A stretch of 64,000 bases of DNA, from assembly GCA_002083655.1 (NCBI GenBank), contig MSXR01000001.1, positions 1-64,000 on the forward strand, read 5' to 3'. The notes under the pieces are model-generated. The model worked only from the letters and a program-made list of their open reading frames with translations, had not been told where the DNA came from and did no database searches. This document shows positions 1-8,115 of this stretch, piece by piece. Made by a program: the position numbers and the translations under genes. The DNA comes from Proteobacteria bacterium ST_bin14 (GTDB lineage Bacteria; Pseudomonadota; Alphaproteobacteria; Sphingomonadales; Sphingomonadaceae). Positions within the stretch are counted from its first letter, which is position 1. Each line of letters starts with the position of its first letter.

Positions 1-72
1 GACAATCTGGGGAGCAGGTCAGACTCAATGTGGGAGGAGTTCACGATACTTAATAATTTAGCCTTTAAACAA

Positions 73-88
73 AATGCTTTAGAGCATT
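73..88 (-). terminator. weak hairpin after the sulfite dehydrogenase operon
   Basis: A six-base inverted repeat (AATGCT and AGCATT around a four-base loop) lies about 45 bases beyond the end of the minus-strand operon. Read on the minus strand it is followed by a short T-rich stretch. The stem is short and AT-rich, so this is only a possible terminator. Confidence 0.3.
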
Positions 89-133
89 AAAATGGATACT
101 CACGGGGCATCCAGCTTTCTCGCGCATACGCCG

Positions 134-499
134 CTATGGGTGCGACGCTGGGTCCTGCTGGAGCTTTACCAGAACAGCCACCAATTGCCCGTCATCCTTG
201 GCATCGATTGATGCGTGATAGGCGGTGCGCATCTTGTCGATTTCTTTTTGCCAGGTCGCGGCGTCGAGCCGGGGTTGCGACAGGATCATTTCCGGGGAAT
301 GGCAGGCAGCGCAATTGATCGCCACCAGCTCTGCCCAAGGCGGCAGCACCGCCGTTTCTTGCGGCAGCGTGATCTCGGCCGATTTCAGGGTAAAATCCTG
401 GGGCAGGCTTGTGGGTGTCGGGGTCGGCTGTGCGCTGCAACCGGCCAGCAGCGGGGCCAGCAGCGCGGCCAGCGCCCCGATGGTTCCAGCCCTGCTCAT
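134..499 (-). CDS. sorB: c-type cytochrome subunit of sulfite dehydrogenase
   Basis: A 121-residue exported cytochrome c. The N-terminus has a hydrophobic stretch ending in a lipobox-like LLAGCSA, so the protein may be a lipoprotein facing the periplasm. One haem motif, CAACH, is visible near residue 62. By analogy with SorAB it would accept electrons from the molybdenum subunit and pass them to the respiratory chain. The gene overlaps the end of the sulfite dehydrogenase gene by four bases (ATGA) and is the last of a five-gene operon. Axial Met candidates lie downstream (for example MILSQ), but assignment is not certain. Another small mono-haem cytochrome role is possible, but the coupling to the molybdoenzyme makes SorB the best reading. 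Confidence 0.8.
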   Translation of the reverse strand: MSRAGTIGALAALLAPLLAGCSAQPTPTPTSLPQDFTLKSAEITLPQETAVLPPWAELVAINCAACHSPEMILSQPRLDAATWQKEIDKMRTAYHASIDAKDDGQLVAVLVKLQQDPASHP

Positions 500-1692
500 G
501 TCGCGTCCACCGCGATCGTCTGGATGGTATTCAGCCGGTAGCCGGACGGGTTCCAGATCGTATCGGCCCGCTGGGTTTCGCCGGCGGTGTTGGTGGCCCG
601 CACCATGATGATATGCCTGCCGCGGGCGAGGCCAGGAACCGTCATGTCCCAGCTGCGAAAGCTGTAACGGCCATGATCACGGCCAAGCCGGGTCGATTGC
701 CACTGGCGCCCCTGATCCAACGACAGTTCCACCTTTGCGACGCCGGTATCACCGCCAAGCGCGATACCGCGCAGCGCGATTGGCTTGCCCGCGCCAATCG
801 CCCCGCCTGCGCGGTTGGTGATGAACGCGCGCGGCGCCATCTGGCTGATCGGTTGCTTGGCGAAATCATGCGCGCCGGGCGGCACATTGGCACGCGGCGC
901 AGTGGGGATCTGATAGGCTTTGGCCATCCAATAGCCGGTATCGGGCGCGTCGAGCACCTCAATCCGGTCAAGCGCCTTGATCCAATAGGTAGAAAACCAT
1001 CCCGGCGCGACGATTCGCAGCGGAAAGCCGTTGAGCAGCGGCAATTGCTGCCCGTTCATCGCAAAAGCGATCATCACCTCACCGTCCAGCGCGTGATCGA
1101 TGTCCAGCGACTTGGCATACCAGGGCGCGTCCCCCGGCGGGCGATCAAGCCCCGACAGCCGCACCGCGACCGCGCCGGGCTTTACGCCTGCCCGCGCCAG
1201 CACATCTTTCAACCGCACGCCGGTCCACACCGCATTGCCCATCGCGCCATCGGCCCATTGCGCGCCCGGCACGCGCGGGGCAAAGGCGCTGCGCGAATTG
1301 CCCGAACATTGGTTGACGGCGGTCATCTCAACGCGCGGCATCTTCAGGATATCGGCGAGCGACAGCGACATCGGCGTTGATACCCGCCCGCCAACCCGCA
1401 GCCGAAACGTCGCCACGTCAACGCTCAACGGAATATCATCATAATGCCAGCGGACGAAAAACCGGTCGTTCGGGGTGATCACGCCTTGGTCGAACACCTC
1501 AAGCGGGGTTTCGAGCAACGGCGCGCGAACCCGGCGGATGATCATCCCGCGCTTTTCGGGAAAGTCCGCCAGCCCTGGCGTCGCCGCTTCGGCAGGCCGC
1601 GCCCAACCGGCCAACGCTAATCCGGGCAACGCCAATCCGGCGCCCCCCAAAGCCAGCGCACCCAGCGCTTCGCGGCGGGCAACGTCAACCAT
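496..1692 (-). CDS. sorA: sulfite dehydrogenase, molybdopterin subunit (SorA/sulfite oxidase family)
   Basis: A molybdenum enzyme of the sulfite oxidase family that would oxidise sulfite to sulfate in the periplasm. The start at 1692 gives an N-terminus with RREALG followed by an Ala/Gly/Leu-rich stretch, a Tat-type signal suited to a folded molybdoprotein; a longer frame reaches 1725. The molybdopterin domain contains AVNQCSGNSRS, whose Cys is the expected Mo ligand, and the C-terminal dimerisation domain follows (DTGVAKVELSLD). It overlaps the upstream FMN reductase gene by eight bases and the cytochrome gene by four. In this operon it would remove sulfite released by the monooxygenase. YedY-like reductases are the alternative, but the cytochrome partner argues for sulfite dehydrogenase. 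Confidence 0.85.
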   Translation of the reverse strand: MVDVARREALGALALGGAGLALPGLALAGWARPAEAATPGLADFPEKRGMIIRRVRAPLLETPLEVFDQGVITPNDRFFVRWHYDDIPLSVDVATFRLRVGGRVSTPMSLSLADILKMPRVEMTAVNQCSGNSRSAFAPRVPGAQWADGAMGNAVWTGVRLKDVLARAGVKPGAVAVRLSGLDRPPGDAPWYAKSLDIDHALDGEVMIAFAMNGQQLPLLNGFPLRIVAPGWFSTYWIKALDRIEVLDAPDTGYWMAKAYQIPTAPRANVPPGAHDFAKQPISQMAPRAFITNRAGGAIGAGKPIALRGIALGGDTGVAKVELSLDQGRQWQSTRLGRDHGRYSFRSWDMTVPGLARGRHIIMVRATNTAGETQRADTIWNPSGYRLNTIQTIAVDAT

Positions 1693-2278
1693 TGGTGGCC
1701 GTGGAAAGCGGCGCAAAGCGCGCAACCTGCTGGCCCACCAGCGTCAGTTGATCGATCACCGCCGGCTCGTTCGCGCCGCCTGCGTCGTCGAACTTCGTCA
1801 CCTGGGTGTTGATGGCGGCGGCAAAGGGCGTCGGCCAGCCACGCAGCGCGTGAACGATGGCGCGCAGCGCCGCAATCGTACTGCCAGTCGCCTGCCAGCC
1901 ATAAGCAGTGGCGATCAGCCCGACGGGCATGTCCGCCAGATAGGGCCGATCATCGCTTGACGTTTCCTCCAGCAGATCAAGCGCATTCTTCACCACGCCT
2001 GATATGCTGCCATGATAGCCCGGACTGGCGATGATCAGCGCCGATGCCTGGCGCACCGTTTCCACAAATTCGCGTTCGGCGTCGGTGCGGCTGGTGGCCT
2101 TGGGATCATAAAGCGGCAATTGCGCCATATCGGCCCCGCCAAACATCCGCGTGCGGAACCCTTCCCGCCCGGCGCTTTCCAGCGCGATCCGCAGCGCGCG
2201 TTCGGTGGACGAGACGCCGCCGATCGTTCCGCCAATCCCCACGACAAGGGGCAGGCTGGCGGGGGCAACATCGGCCAT
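1685..2278 (-). CDS. NADPH-dependent FMN reductase
   Basis: A 197-residue flavodoxin-fold reductase of the NADPH-dependent FMN reductase family (SsuE/ArsH/ChrR-like). An early glycine-rich segment (GIGGTIGGVSST) and the motif SPGYHGSISG near residue 100 form the flavin phosphate and isoalloxazine site. It would supply FMNH2 to the neighbouring flavin-dependent monooxygenase, as SsuE does for SsuD and SmoA for SmoC. It lies 26 bases after the monooxygenase gene and overlaps sorA, so the three are probably one transcript and translationally coupled. The partner assignment is from context. Confidence 0.85.
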   Translation of the reverse strand: MADVAPASLPLVVGIGGTIGGVSSTERALRIALESAGREGFRTRMFGGADMAQLPLYDPKATSRTDAEREFVETVRQASALIIASPGYHGSISGVVKNALDLLEETSSDDRPYLADMPVGLIATAYGWQATGSTIAALRAIVHALRGWPTPFAAAINTQVTKFDDAGGANEPAVIDQLTLVGQQVARFAPLSTATNG

Positions 2279-2304
2279 CGGGTAATCCTTAACTGAGCTG
2301 GCCC

Positions 2305-3381
2305 CTATCGCAGCAGGGCGTGATCGATGTTCGGCAACACGTGGCGAGCGAACAGATCCGCCTCGGCGGCATGGGGATAGCCTGACAGGATGAACGCCTC
2401 AATGCCCATCGAGCGGTAATCGTTCAGCTTGGCAAGAACCTGGTCGGGATCGCCCACAATTGCTGCCCCGCAGCCTGATCGCGCACGGCCAATGCCGGTC
2501 CATAAATTGGCCTCGGCATAGCCATCATCCCCGGCATTATCGCGCAAAGCCGCCTGCGCTGCGACGCCAGCCGACTGCGAATCGAGCGATTTCGCGCGGA
2601 TCGCCGCCCCTTGGGCTGCATCGAGTTTTGACAATAGCCGGTCCGCCGCAGCGCGCGCTTCGCCCTCGGTTTCGCGCACCACAACATGCGCGCGGTAGCC
2701 GAAGCGCAGCGTTCGCCCCTCGGCGGCGGCACGCGCGCGCATATCGGCGATGATGTCAGCCACCGTCTCGCGCTTGTCAGGCCACATCAGGAACACGTCA
2801 CAGCCCTTGGCGGCGGCATCGCGTGCAGCGGGGCTGAGCCCCCCAAAATATAGCTGCGGTGCCTTGCCCGAATGCGTGCCGATGCGCGGCGGATCAAGCT
2901 TGAGCTGCCAAAACTCCCCCTGATGATCGAGCGATTCGCCGTTCAGCAGCGTTTTCAGGATGTGCATCGCCTCCACCGTGCGGGCATAGCGCGGTTCGGA
3001 CGCCATGGTTTCGCCCGGCATGTCCGACGAAATGATGTTCACTTTCAGCCGACCACCCAGCATCCGATCAATCGTGGCGATCTGGCGCGCAAGCTGGGGA
3101 GGCCAGGTTTCGCCAATCCGCACCGCCATCAGCAGCGCCATCCGCTGAAGCATCGGCGCAATCGCGGCGGCAAAGGCGGTGGTGTCTATCCCCAGCGCAT
3201 AGCCGGATGGCAGCAGGATATTGTCAAACCCGCCGGTTTCGGCCTGCATCACGATATCGCGGCAATGCTCCCAACTGGCGGCGAGCATCGGATCGGGCAC
3301 GCCCAGAAATTCATAATCATCGTCGCACAGCGCGGAAAACCAGCTGATTTCGCATGGGCCGATCGGCGTGGTTGCGGTCAT
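2305..3381 (-). CDS. FMNH2-dependent sulfonate monooxygenase, likely sulfoquinovose-type (SmoC-like)
   Basis: A 358-residue bacterial luciferase-like (LLM) monooxygenase. Family marks include ISWFSAL at the start, a long conserved block around ATIDRMLGGRL near residue 105, YFGGLSPAA near 180 and GTPDQV-like GDPDQVLAKL near 320. Enzymes of this group use FMNH2 and oxygen to cleave C-S bonds of sulfonates, giving an aldehyde and sulfite. Its neighbours (FMN reductase, aldo/keto reductase, sulfite dehydrogenase, Gfo/Idh/MocA protein) match the sulfoquinovose monooxygenase pathway better than plain alkanesulfonate use, because no ssuABC transporter is present. The start overlaps the aldo/keto reductase stop by four bases. 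The substrate is inferred. SsuD or SfnG activity remains possible. Confidence 0.75.
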   Translation of the reverse strand: MTATTPIGPCEISWFSALCDDDYEFLGVPDPMLAASWEHCRDIVMQAETGGFDNILLPSGYALGIDTTAFAAAIAPMLQRMALLMAVRIGETWPPQLARQIATIDRMLGGRLKVNIISSDMPGETMASEPRYARTVEAMHILKTLLNGESLDHQGEFWQLKLDPPRIGTHSGKAPQLYFGGLSPAARDAAAKGCDVFLMWPDKRETVADIIADMRARAAAEGRTLRFGYRAHVVVRETEGEARAAADRLLSKLDAAQGAAIRAKSLDSQSAGVAAQAALRDNAGDDGYAEANLWTGIGRARSGCGAAIVGDPDQVLAKLNDYRSMGIEAFILSGYPHAAEADLFARHVLPNIDHALLR

Positions 3382-4277
3382 GGCAGCTTCTCACCCCGCG
3401 CGGCGACCAGCACATCGTACCAGCGGGTGCGCGTCCATTGGCATTTAAAGGCGTCGGAGATTTCACCGATCCGATCGATATTCTGCGTGCCGACGATGGG
3501 AATGGCGCGCGCCGGATGCGCCATGATCCAGCCATAAGCAGCGGCAGCGCGCGAAACGCCTGCTTCGTTGGCCACCACATCAAGGGCAGCGGCCACGGCC
3601 AGCGCCTGCGGGTCTTGCGGATCGCCAATGCGGCCCCCGCCCAGCGGCGACCATGCCAGCACCGCCAAATCGGTTTCCATCGCCAGATCGAGCAGCCCGC
3701 CCTCCACCGGATCAATCGCCAGCGGCGACAATTCGGGCTGCGTTGATACCAGCGGGATCGACAGGAACGCCGCCAGCGCCCGGTGCTGGGCCAGCGTGTA
3801 ATTCGACACGCCCACCGCGCGCACCTTGCCCGATGTCACCATGTCTTCCAGCGTGCGTGCCACTTCATGTGGGTGGGCGAGCACATCGGGACGGTGGATT
3901 TGATACAGCTCGACATGGTCGGTCTGCATCCGCCGCAGCGATGCTTCCAGTGCGGCGTTCAGATAGGCTGGCGACGAATCATACGGTACCGGCGGGGTGA
4001 TGCCGCCCTTTGTCGCCAGCACCATCTGCCCGCGCAGAGCAGGCGCGTCGGCGAACACCTGGCCCAACAATGCCTCAGCATCGCCAAAGCCGCCGCTGCC
4101 ATCAAAGCCATAAATATCGGCGGTATCAAACAGCGTGACGCCGGCGGCAAACGCCGCCTCGATCAGCCGCCGCCCCTGTGTGACACCGGCGTGACTAAAT
4201 CGCCACATCCCCCAAGCAATCGGGCTGACCATGATTCCGCTCTTGCCGAGCGGGCGCGATTCGCGTTTAAGCTGCAT
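3378..4277 (-). CDS. aldo/keto reductase, candidate 6-dehydroglucose reductase (SmoB-like)
   Basis: An NAD(P)H-dependent aldo/keto reductase of about 299 residues. The catalytic tetrad is visible: Asp in DTADIYG with its Tyr, Lys in ATKGG and His in YQIHRPD. The C-terminus (RWYDVLVAARGEKLP) is of the YdhF/SmoB type. In the sulfoquinovose monooxygenase pathway such an enzyme reduces 6-dehydroglucose, the desulfonation product, to glucose. It is the first gene of the minus-strand operon. Starts at 4295, 4286 and 4277 are all in frame. The last is preferred because the other two fall inside a palindromic operator candidate and the family usually begins close to the RPLGKSG segment. None has a clear Shine-Dalgarno sequence. 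Confidence 0.8.
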   Translation of the reverse strand: MQLKRESRPLGKSGIMVSPIAWGMWRFSHAGVTQGRRLIEAAFAAGVTLFDTADIYGFDGSGGFGDAEALLGQVFADAPALRGQMVLATKGGITPPVPYDSSPAYLNAALEASLRRMQTDHVELYQIHRPDVLAHPHEVARTLEDMVTSGKVRAVGVSNYTLAQHRALAAFLSIPLVSTQPELSPLAIDPVEGGLLDLAMETDLAVLAWSPLGGGRIGDPQDPQALAVAAALDVVANEAGVSRAAAAYGWIMAHPARAIPIVGTQNIDRIGEISDAFKCQWTRTRWYDVLVAARGEKLP

Positions 4278-4280
4278 TTC

Positions 4281-4294
4281 AGACATCGTTGTCA
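4281..4294. promoter_or_regulatory. operator candidate 1 (LacI-type palindrome)
   Basis: The 14-mer AGACATCGTTGTCA is close to the palindrome TGACAACGTTGTCA with a central CG, the form typical of LacI-family operators. It lies between the divergent aldo/keto reductase operon and the Gfo/Idh/MocA gene. A second copy differing at two of fourteen positions lies at 9382-9395 in the other divergent promoter region of the locus. Confidence 0.55.
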
Positions 4295-4312
4295 TACATA
4301 GAGGTGAGACGG

Positions 4313-5401
4313 TTGGGAGAGCAAGTAAGATATGGTTTGGTCGGCACCGGGATGATGGGTGTCGAACATATCAACAATCTCGCCATCACCCCCGGCGCGG
4401 TGGTGACGGCGATTGCTGATCCCATGCACGGCTCGCTTGGCTGGGCGAAAACAGCGCTTGGTGGCGCGGCGGACGGCGTTCAGGCGTTTGATGATGCGGC
4501 ATCGCTTGTGGCCAGCGGGCTGTGCGATGCGGTGATCGTCGCCAGCCCCAATTACACCCACCGCGATGTTCTGGTGCCGCTGTTTGATGCCGGGCTGCAT
4601 ATTCTGTGCGAAAAGCCGATTGCGACGACGATTGATGACGCACGCTGGATTGCCGCGCGCGCTGCACAGACGCCCGGCGTGTTCTGGACGGCAATGGAAT
4701 ATCGGTTCATGCCGCCCGCCGCCGAATTCATTGACGAAATTCATGCTGGCCGGATCGGCAAACTGCAGATGCTGTCGATTCGCGAGCATCGTTTTCCGTT
4801 TCTGCCAAAGGTTGGCGACTGGAATCGCTTCTCCCGCAACACTGGCGGGACGATGGTGGAAAAATGCTGCCATTTCTTTGATCTGATGCGGCTCATCACC
4901 GGCGCTGAACCGGTCCGCGTCTATTGTTCCGGCGCGATGGACGTGAACCATCTCGACGAAGCTTATGATGGGGAGCGGCCCGACATCATCGACAACAGCT
5001 ATACGACGGTCGATTTTGATAACGGCGTGCGCGCCATGCTCGATCTGTCGATGTTCGCCGATGGTGCCGAAAATCAGGAAGAAATCGCCGCCGTGGGCGA
5101 CAAGGCCCGGCTGGAAGTGCTGATTCCCGAAGGGGCGATTATCTATTCGCCGCGCGTCGGCTTTCGCAATCCCAAGCGGGCAGAGCGCCGGGTGGTCGAT
5201 GTTGATCCCGCCGCGCTCGCCGCAGGCAGTCACCACGGATCAACCTTTTATGAGCATCAGCGCTTCAACGCCGCCGTGCGCGGGGCAGGGCCGGTGGAGG
5301 TAACGGCGCATGACGGGTTGATGGCGGTGGCCATCGGCGCGGCAGCGGAATTGAGCGCGCGGGAGAAGCGCGTCGTGACAATGGCGGAACTGGGGGTCTG
5401 A
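4313..5401 (+). CDS. Gfo/Idh/MocA family oxidoreductase, possible NAD+-dependent sulfoquinovosidase
   Basis: A dinucleotide-binding sugar oxidoreductase of about 362 residues. The N-terminal Rossmann motif is GLVGTGMMG, followed by the family signature CEKPIATT near residue 100 and the C-terminal alpha/beta domain with MVEKCCHFFDLMRL, whose His and Lys are the usual catalytic candidates. Start TTG 4313 is chosen because GAGGTGA lies eight bases upstream; GTG 4304 is an alternative. Some Gfo/Idh/MocA proteins are NAD+-dependent glycosidases acting on sulfoquinovosides. Since no GH31-type sulfoquinovosidase lies nearby, this gene is a candidate for that step. A plain sugar dehydrogenase is the alternative. 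Confidence 0.8.
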   Translation: MGEQVRYGLVGTGMMGVEHINNLAITPGAVVTAIADPMHGSLGWAKTALGGAADGVQAFDDAASLVASGLCDAVIVASPNYTHRDVLVPLFDAGLHILCEKPIATTIDDARWIAARAAQTPGVFWTAMEYRFMPPAAEFIDEIHAGRIGKLQMLSIREHRFPFLPKVGDWNRFSRNTGGTMVEKCCHFFDLMRLITGAEPVRVYCSGAMDVNHLDEAYDGERPDIIDNSYTTVDFDNGVRAMLDLSMFADGAENQEEIAAVGDKARLEVLIPEGAIIYSPRVGFRNPKRAERRVVDVDPAALAAGSHHGSTFYEHQRFNAAVRGAGPVEVTAHDGLMAVAIGAAAELSAREKRVVTMAELGV

Positions 5402-5513
5402 TCGAACGAGAATTTCCCGGGGCCAAGATTTTCTTGAAACCGGCCAAGAACGCGGCGGTTGCCGCCAAGATATAAAAACCTATCAATCTAGTGGGAATTT
5501 GGGGAGGATGAGT

Positions 5514-7898
5514 ATGAAACGAGCAATTTTGATGGCGGGTGCTGCATCGCTGGCACTGCTGATATCGACACCGGCACTGGCGCAAACCGCCAATTCGGCC
5601 CCCTCGGCAGCGACCGGGGACGATTCGGGCGAAATCATCGTCACCGCGCAAAAGCGCAGCGAGCGATTGCAGGACGTGCCATTGGCCGTCACTGTGGTGG
5701 GCGGTGACGCGCTGGCTGCGACCGGCAAGGTCAGCCTTGAAGGCGCGCAATATCTGGTGCCGTCGCTGAACTTTCTGAAATCGGGCACCACGCTGAACCA
5801 GTCCTTGTTCCTGCGCGGTGTAGGTACGGCGACTTTCTCAATCGCGGGTGAGCCATCGGTGTCGACGGTGCTCGACGGCGTTGTTTTTAGCCGCGCGGGT
5901 GAAGCGTTCAGCGATTTGCTCGATATCGAGCGGATCGAAGTATTGCGCGGGCCGCAAGGCACATTGTTTGGCAAAAATGCCAGCGCCGGTGTGGTCAACA
6001 TCGTGTCGAAGCGCCCAACCAAAGAGGCAGGTGGCTATGTCGAGCTTGGCTATTTCACCAACGCCGAATACCGCGCCCGTGCCGCCCTCAACCTGCCGCT
6101 TGGCGAAAATGTCCGGTCGCGGATCAGCGGTTATTACAGCAATTATGACGGCAACATCCGCAACACCGCCGTAAATCGGATCGTCAATGGCTGGGAACAT
6201 TATGGCTTTCGCCTGCAGGTTGAAGCCGAACCGACCCCTGATCTGACGCTGAATTTCATCGCCGATTATCACCGTAACAACGATGATTGCTGTGCGCCTG
6301 TTGTGGGCACGCCGCCGATTAGAACGGTCGACGGCACGACGACGACCAACTTGTCGACGTTGGCGCTGCCAACCCCGTTGCGCGATCAAACGCGCACGAT
6401 TGCCCAGAACCTTGTCACCGCAACACGCGAAACCGGCTACGGATTCTCGCTGCAGGGTGATTATGCATTGGGTGATCACACCCTCACGTCGATCACGTCG
6501 TATCGCGACTGGAGCAACACCGAAATTCGCGACGGCGACTGGCTGCCAAGCGCGTTTATCGGTTTCAACCAGCTCCATGATTTCGGGCCGCAAACGGGCC
6601 ATACGGTTACGCAGGAACTGCGCGTAACGTCGCCGGGCAAGCAGTTTTTCGATTATGTGATCGGTGGCTTTTATTCCAATGCGGTTTCGGAGCGCACCTT
6701 TACGCGTGACGTGACCCGCTGCGCCGCAGCCGTCGGCGCGGTCATTCCGTCGGACAGTCTGATCCCGTGTTCAAGCCCATTGGCGGCCCCGTCGACCTTC
6801 CCGTCGGGCACCGCCAATTTCGGGTCAACATTTGATAACATCGCGGTGTTTGGCCAGGGCACGCTTAACGTCGCCAGCTGGTTTCGGTTGATTGGCGGGG
6901 TGCGCTACACCTCCGATCATCTGGATGTGTTCCATTCGCGCGTCAGCCGCAATCTGGACGGGGGCGCCGTTCCGATTGGGACCGCCGGCATTCAACCCAA
7001 TTTCGATCAGGGCGTGTTCAATTCGCCCGGCGTGAACGGGGTTGTTACGGCCACAAATGGTGTTCCTTTCACCGCGCGCACCAATGCAACCAACGTGTCC
7101 GGCAAGGCCGGTTTTCAGGCCGATCTTACCGATAACAACATCGCCTATTTTACCTATTCGCGCGGGTATAAGGGCCCGGCGTTCAACGTGTTCTTCAACC
7201 TGACGAAAAACGGCACGAACGTGATCGCGCCCGAAACGTCGAATGCCTATGAAGTGGGCCTGAAAAACACCTTCCTCGACGGCCGATTGATCCTAAACAT
7301 TGCTGGTTTCCACGCGACTTATAACAACTTCCAGGCGAACAACCCCGATCTGGTGGCGGGCGTTGTCGTCACGCGCTTCACCAATGCGGGCCGGGTGTCG
7401 ACGCGCGGGGTGGAGGTAGATGCCAGCTTCCGGCCAATCCCCGATCTGAACTTCAGCGGCGGCTTTGCCTATACCGATGCAAAGGTCGATATGTTCCGCC
7501 CCGTGCCCGGCGGAGCGTCGATCCCATCCGGCACGCCGCTAGGGTTCGCACCCAAGTTCAAGGGTAATTTGAGCATTGATTACCGCGTGCGATCGCTTGA
7601 CACGGTTGACGTGTTTTTGGGCGCGCAAGGGTCATATCAAAGCTCACAGCTGTCGCTGTTTTCGGCAGATGAAGTCCAGCGGCGGTTGGGAACAATTGCT
7701 GGCTATGGCCTGATCAACCTGTCAGCGGCGATTGCGACCAAGGATGATAAATACCGCCTGACGTTCCAGGTGCGGAACCTTCTGGACCAAAGCTTTGCCG
7801 CCACGATCGCCAATGGCGGTCCCGGCCAAGCCTATCTTTATCAGATCCCGCGCGATGCCGATCGTTACTTCGGCATCACCGGACGAGCCAACTTCTGA
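5514..7898 (+). CDS. TonB-dependent outer membrane receptor
   Basis: A 794-residue TonB-dependent receptor. It has a signal peptide ending ALAQ, a TonB-box-like EIIVTAQK near residue 42, a plug domain (VLDGVVFSRAG, IEVLRGPQGTLFGKNASAGVVNI) and a 22-strand-type barrel ending in an aromatic residue (GRANF). Start ATG 5514 is used because GGGGAGG lies eight bases upstream; ATG 5508 is too close. It follows the Gfo/Idh/MocA gene by 112 bases, and that gap contains a small GC-rich hairpin at about 5453-5465. It would carry the substrate across the outer membrane, probably a sulfoglycolipid head group or sulfoquinovosyl glycerol given the context. The substrate is inference. Confidence 0.9.
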   Translation: MKRAILMAGAASLALLISTPALAQTANSAPSAATGDDSGEIIVTAQKRSERLQDVPLAVTVVGGDALAATGKVSLEGAQYLVPSLNFLKSGTTLNQSLFLRGVGTATFSIAGEPSVSTVLDGVVFSRAGEAFSDLLDIERIEVLRGPQGTLFGKNASAGVVNIVSKRPTKEAGGYVELGYFTNAEYRARAALNLPLGENVRSRISGYYSNYDGNIRNTAVNRIVNGWEHYGFRLQVEAEPTPDLTLNFIADYHRNNDDCCAPVVGTPPIRTVDGTTTTNLSTLALPTPLRDQTRTIAQNLVTATRETGYGFSLQGDYALGDHTLTSITSYRDWSNTEIRDGDWLPSAFIGFNQLHDFGPQTGHTVTQELRVTSPGKQFFDYVIGGFYSNAVSERTFTRDVTRCAAAVGAVIPSDSLIPCSSPLAAPSTFPSGTANFGSTFDNIAVFGQGTLNVASWFRLIGGVRYTSDHLDVFHSRVSRNLDGGAVPIGTAGIQPNFDQGVFNSPGVNGVVTATNGVPFTARTNATNVSGKAGFQADLTDNNIAYFTYSRGYKGPAFNVFFNLTKNGTNVIAPETSNAYEVGLKNTFLDGRLILNIAGFHATYNNFQANNPDLVAGVVVTRFTNAGRVSTRGVEVDASFRPIPDLNFSGGFAYTDAKVDMFRPVPGGASIPSGTPLGFAPKFKGNLSIDYRVRSLDTVDVFLGAQGSYQSSQLSLFSADEVQRRLGTIAGYGLINLSAAIATKDDKYRLTFQVRNLLDQSFAATIANGGPGQAYLYQIPRDADRYFGITGRANF

Positions 7899-7923
7899 CC
7901 TGATCTGAAGACCTTATGGGGGG

Positions 7924-7962
7924 AAGAACCCGGTCGGCGCAATCCGGCCGGGTTCTTTTTTG
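7924..7962 (+). terminator. rho-independent terminator
   Basis: A strong inverted repeat (AAGAACCCGG pairing with CCGGGTTCTT, extended inside by CGG/CCG) is followed directly by a run of T. It sits 25 bases after the receptor stop codon and ends the rightward Gfo/Idh/MocA-receptor transcript. A minus-strand transporter gene ends further on at 8116. Confidence 0.9.
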
Positions 7963-8115
7963 CCCAGACACGCGTCGTTCCGTGCGGCCCGGTCGTGGGG
8001 CGTTAACAAGGAACGCGGCCACCCGTCGAACCAGCTACCTTGCCGTTGGTCACCGGTCTGCGCCAGGCAAAAGGGGATAGGCCAGCTTCGTGCAGCCAGT
8101 GACCAGCAATGCCAA

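Noticed and set aside
409..1380. Long plus-strand frame opposite the sulfite dehydrogenase gene
   Set aside because: High-GC antisense frame with Arg/His-rich composition and no domains; the minus-strand gene is clearly real.
2305..3381. Reading the monooxygenase as a simple SsuD of sulfate starvation
   Set aside because: No ssuABC transporter is present, while sugar-type partners (AKR, Gfo/Idh/MocA, ACS transporter) and sulfite dehydrogenase point to use of the sulfonate as a carbon source.
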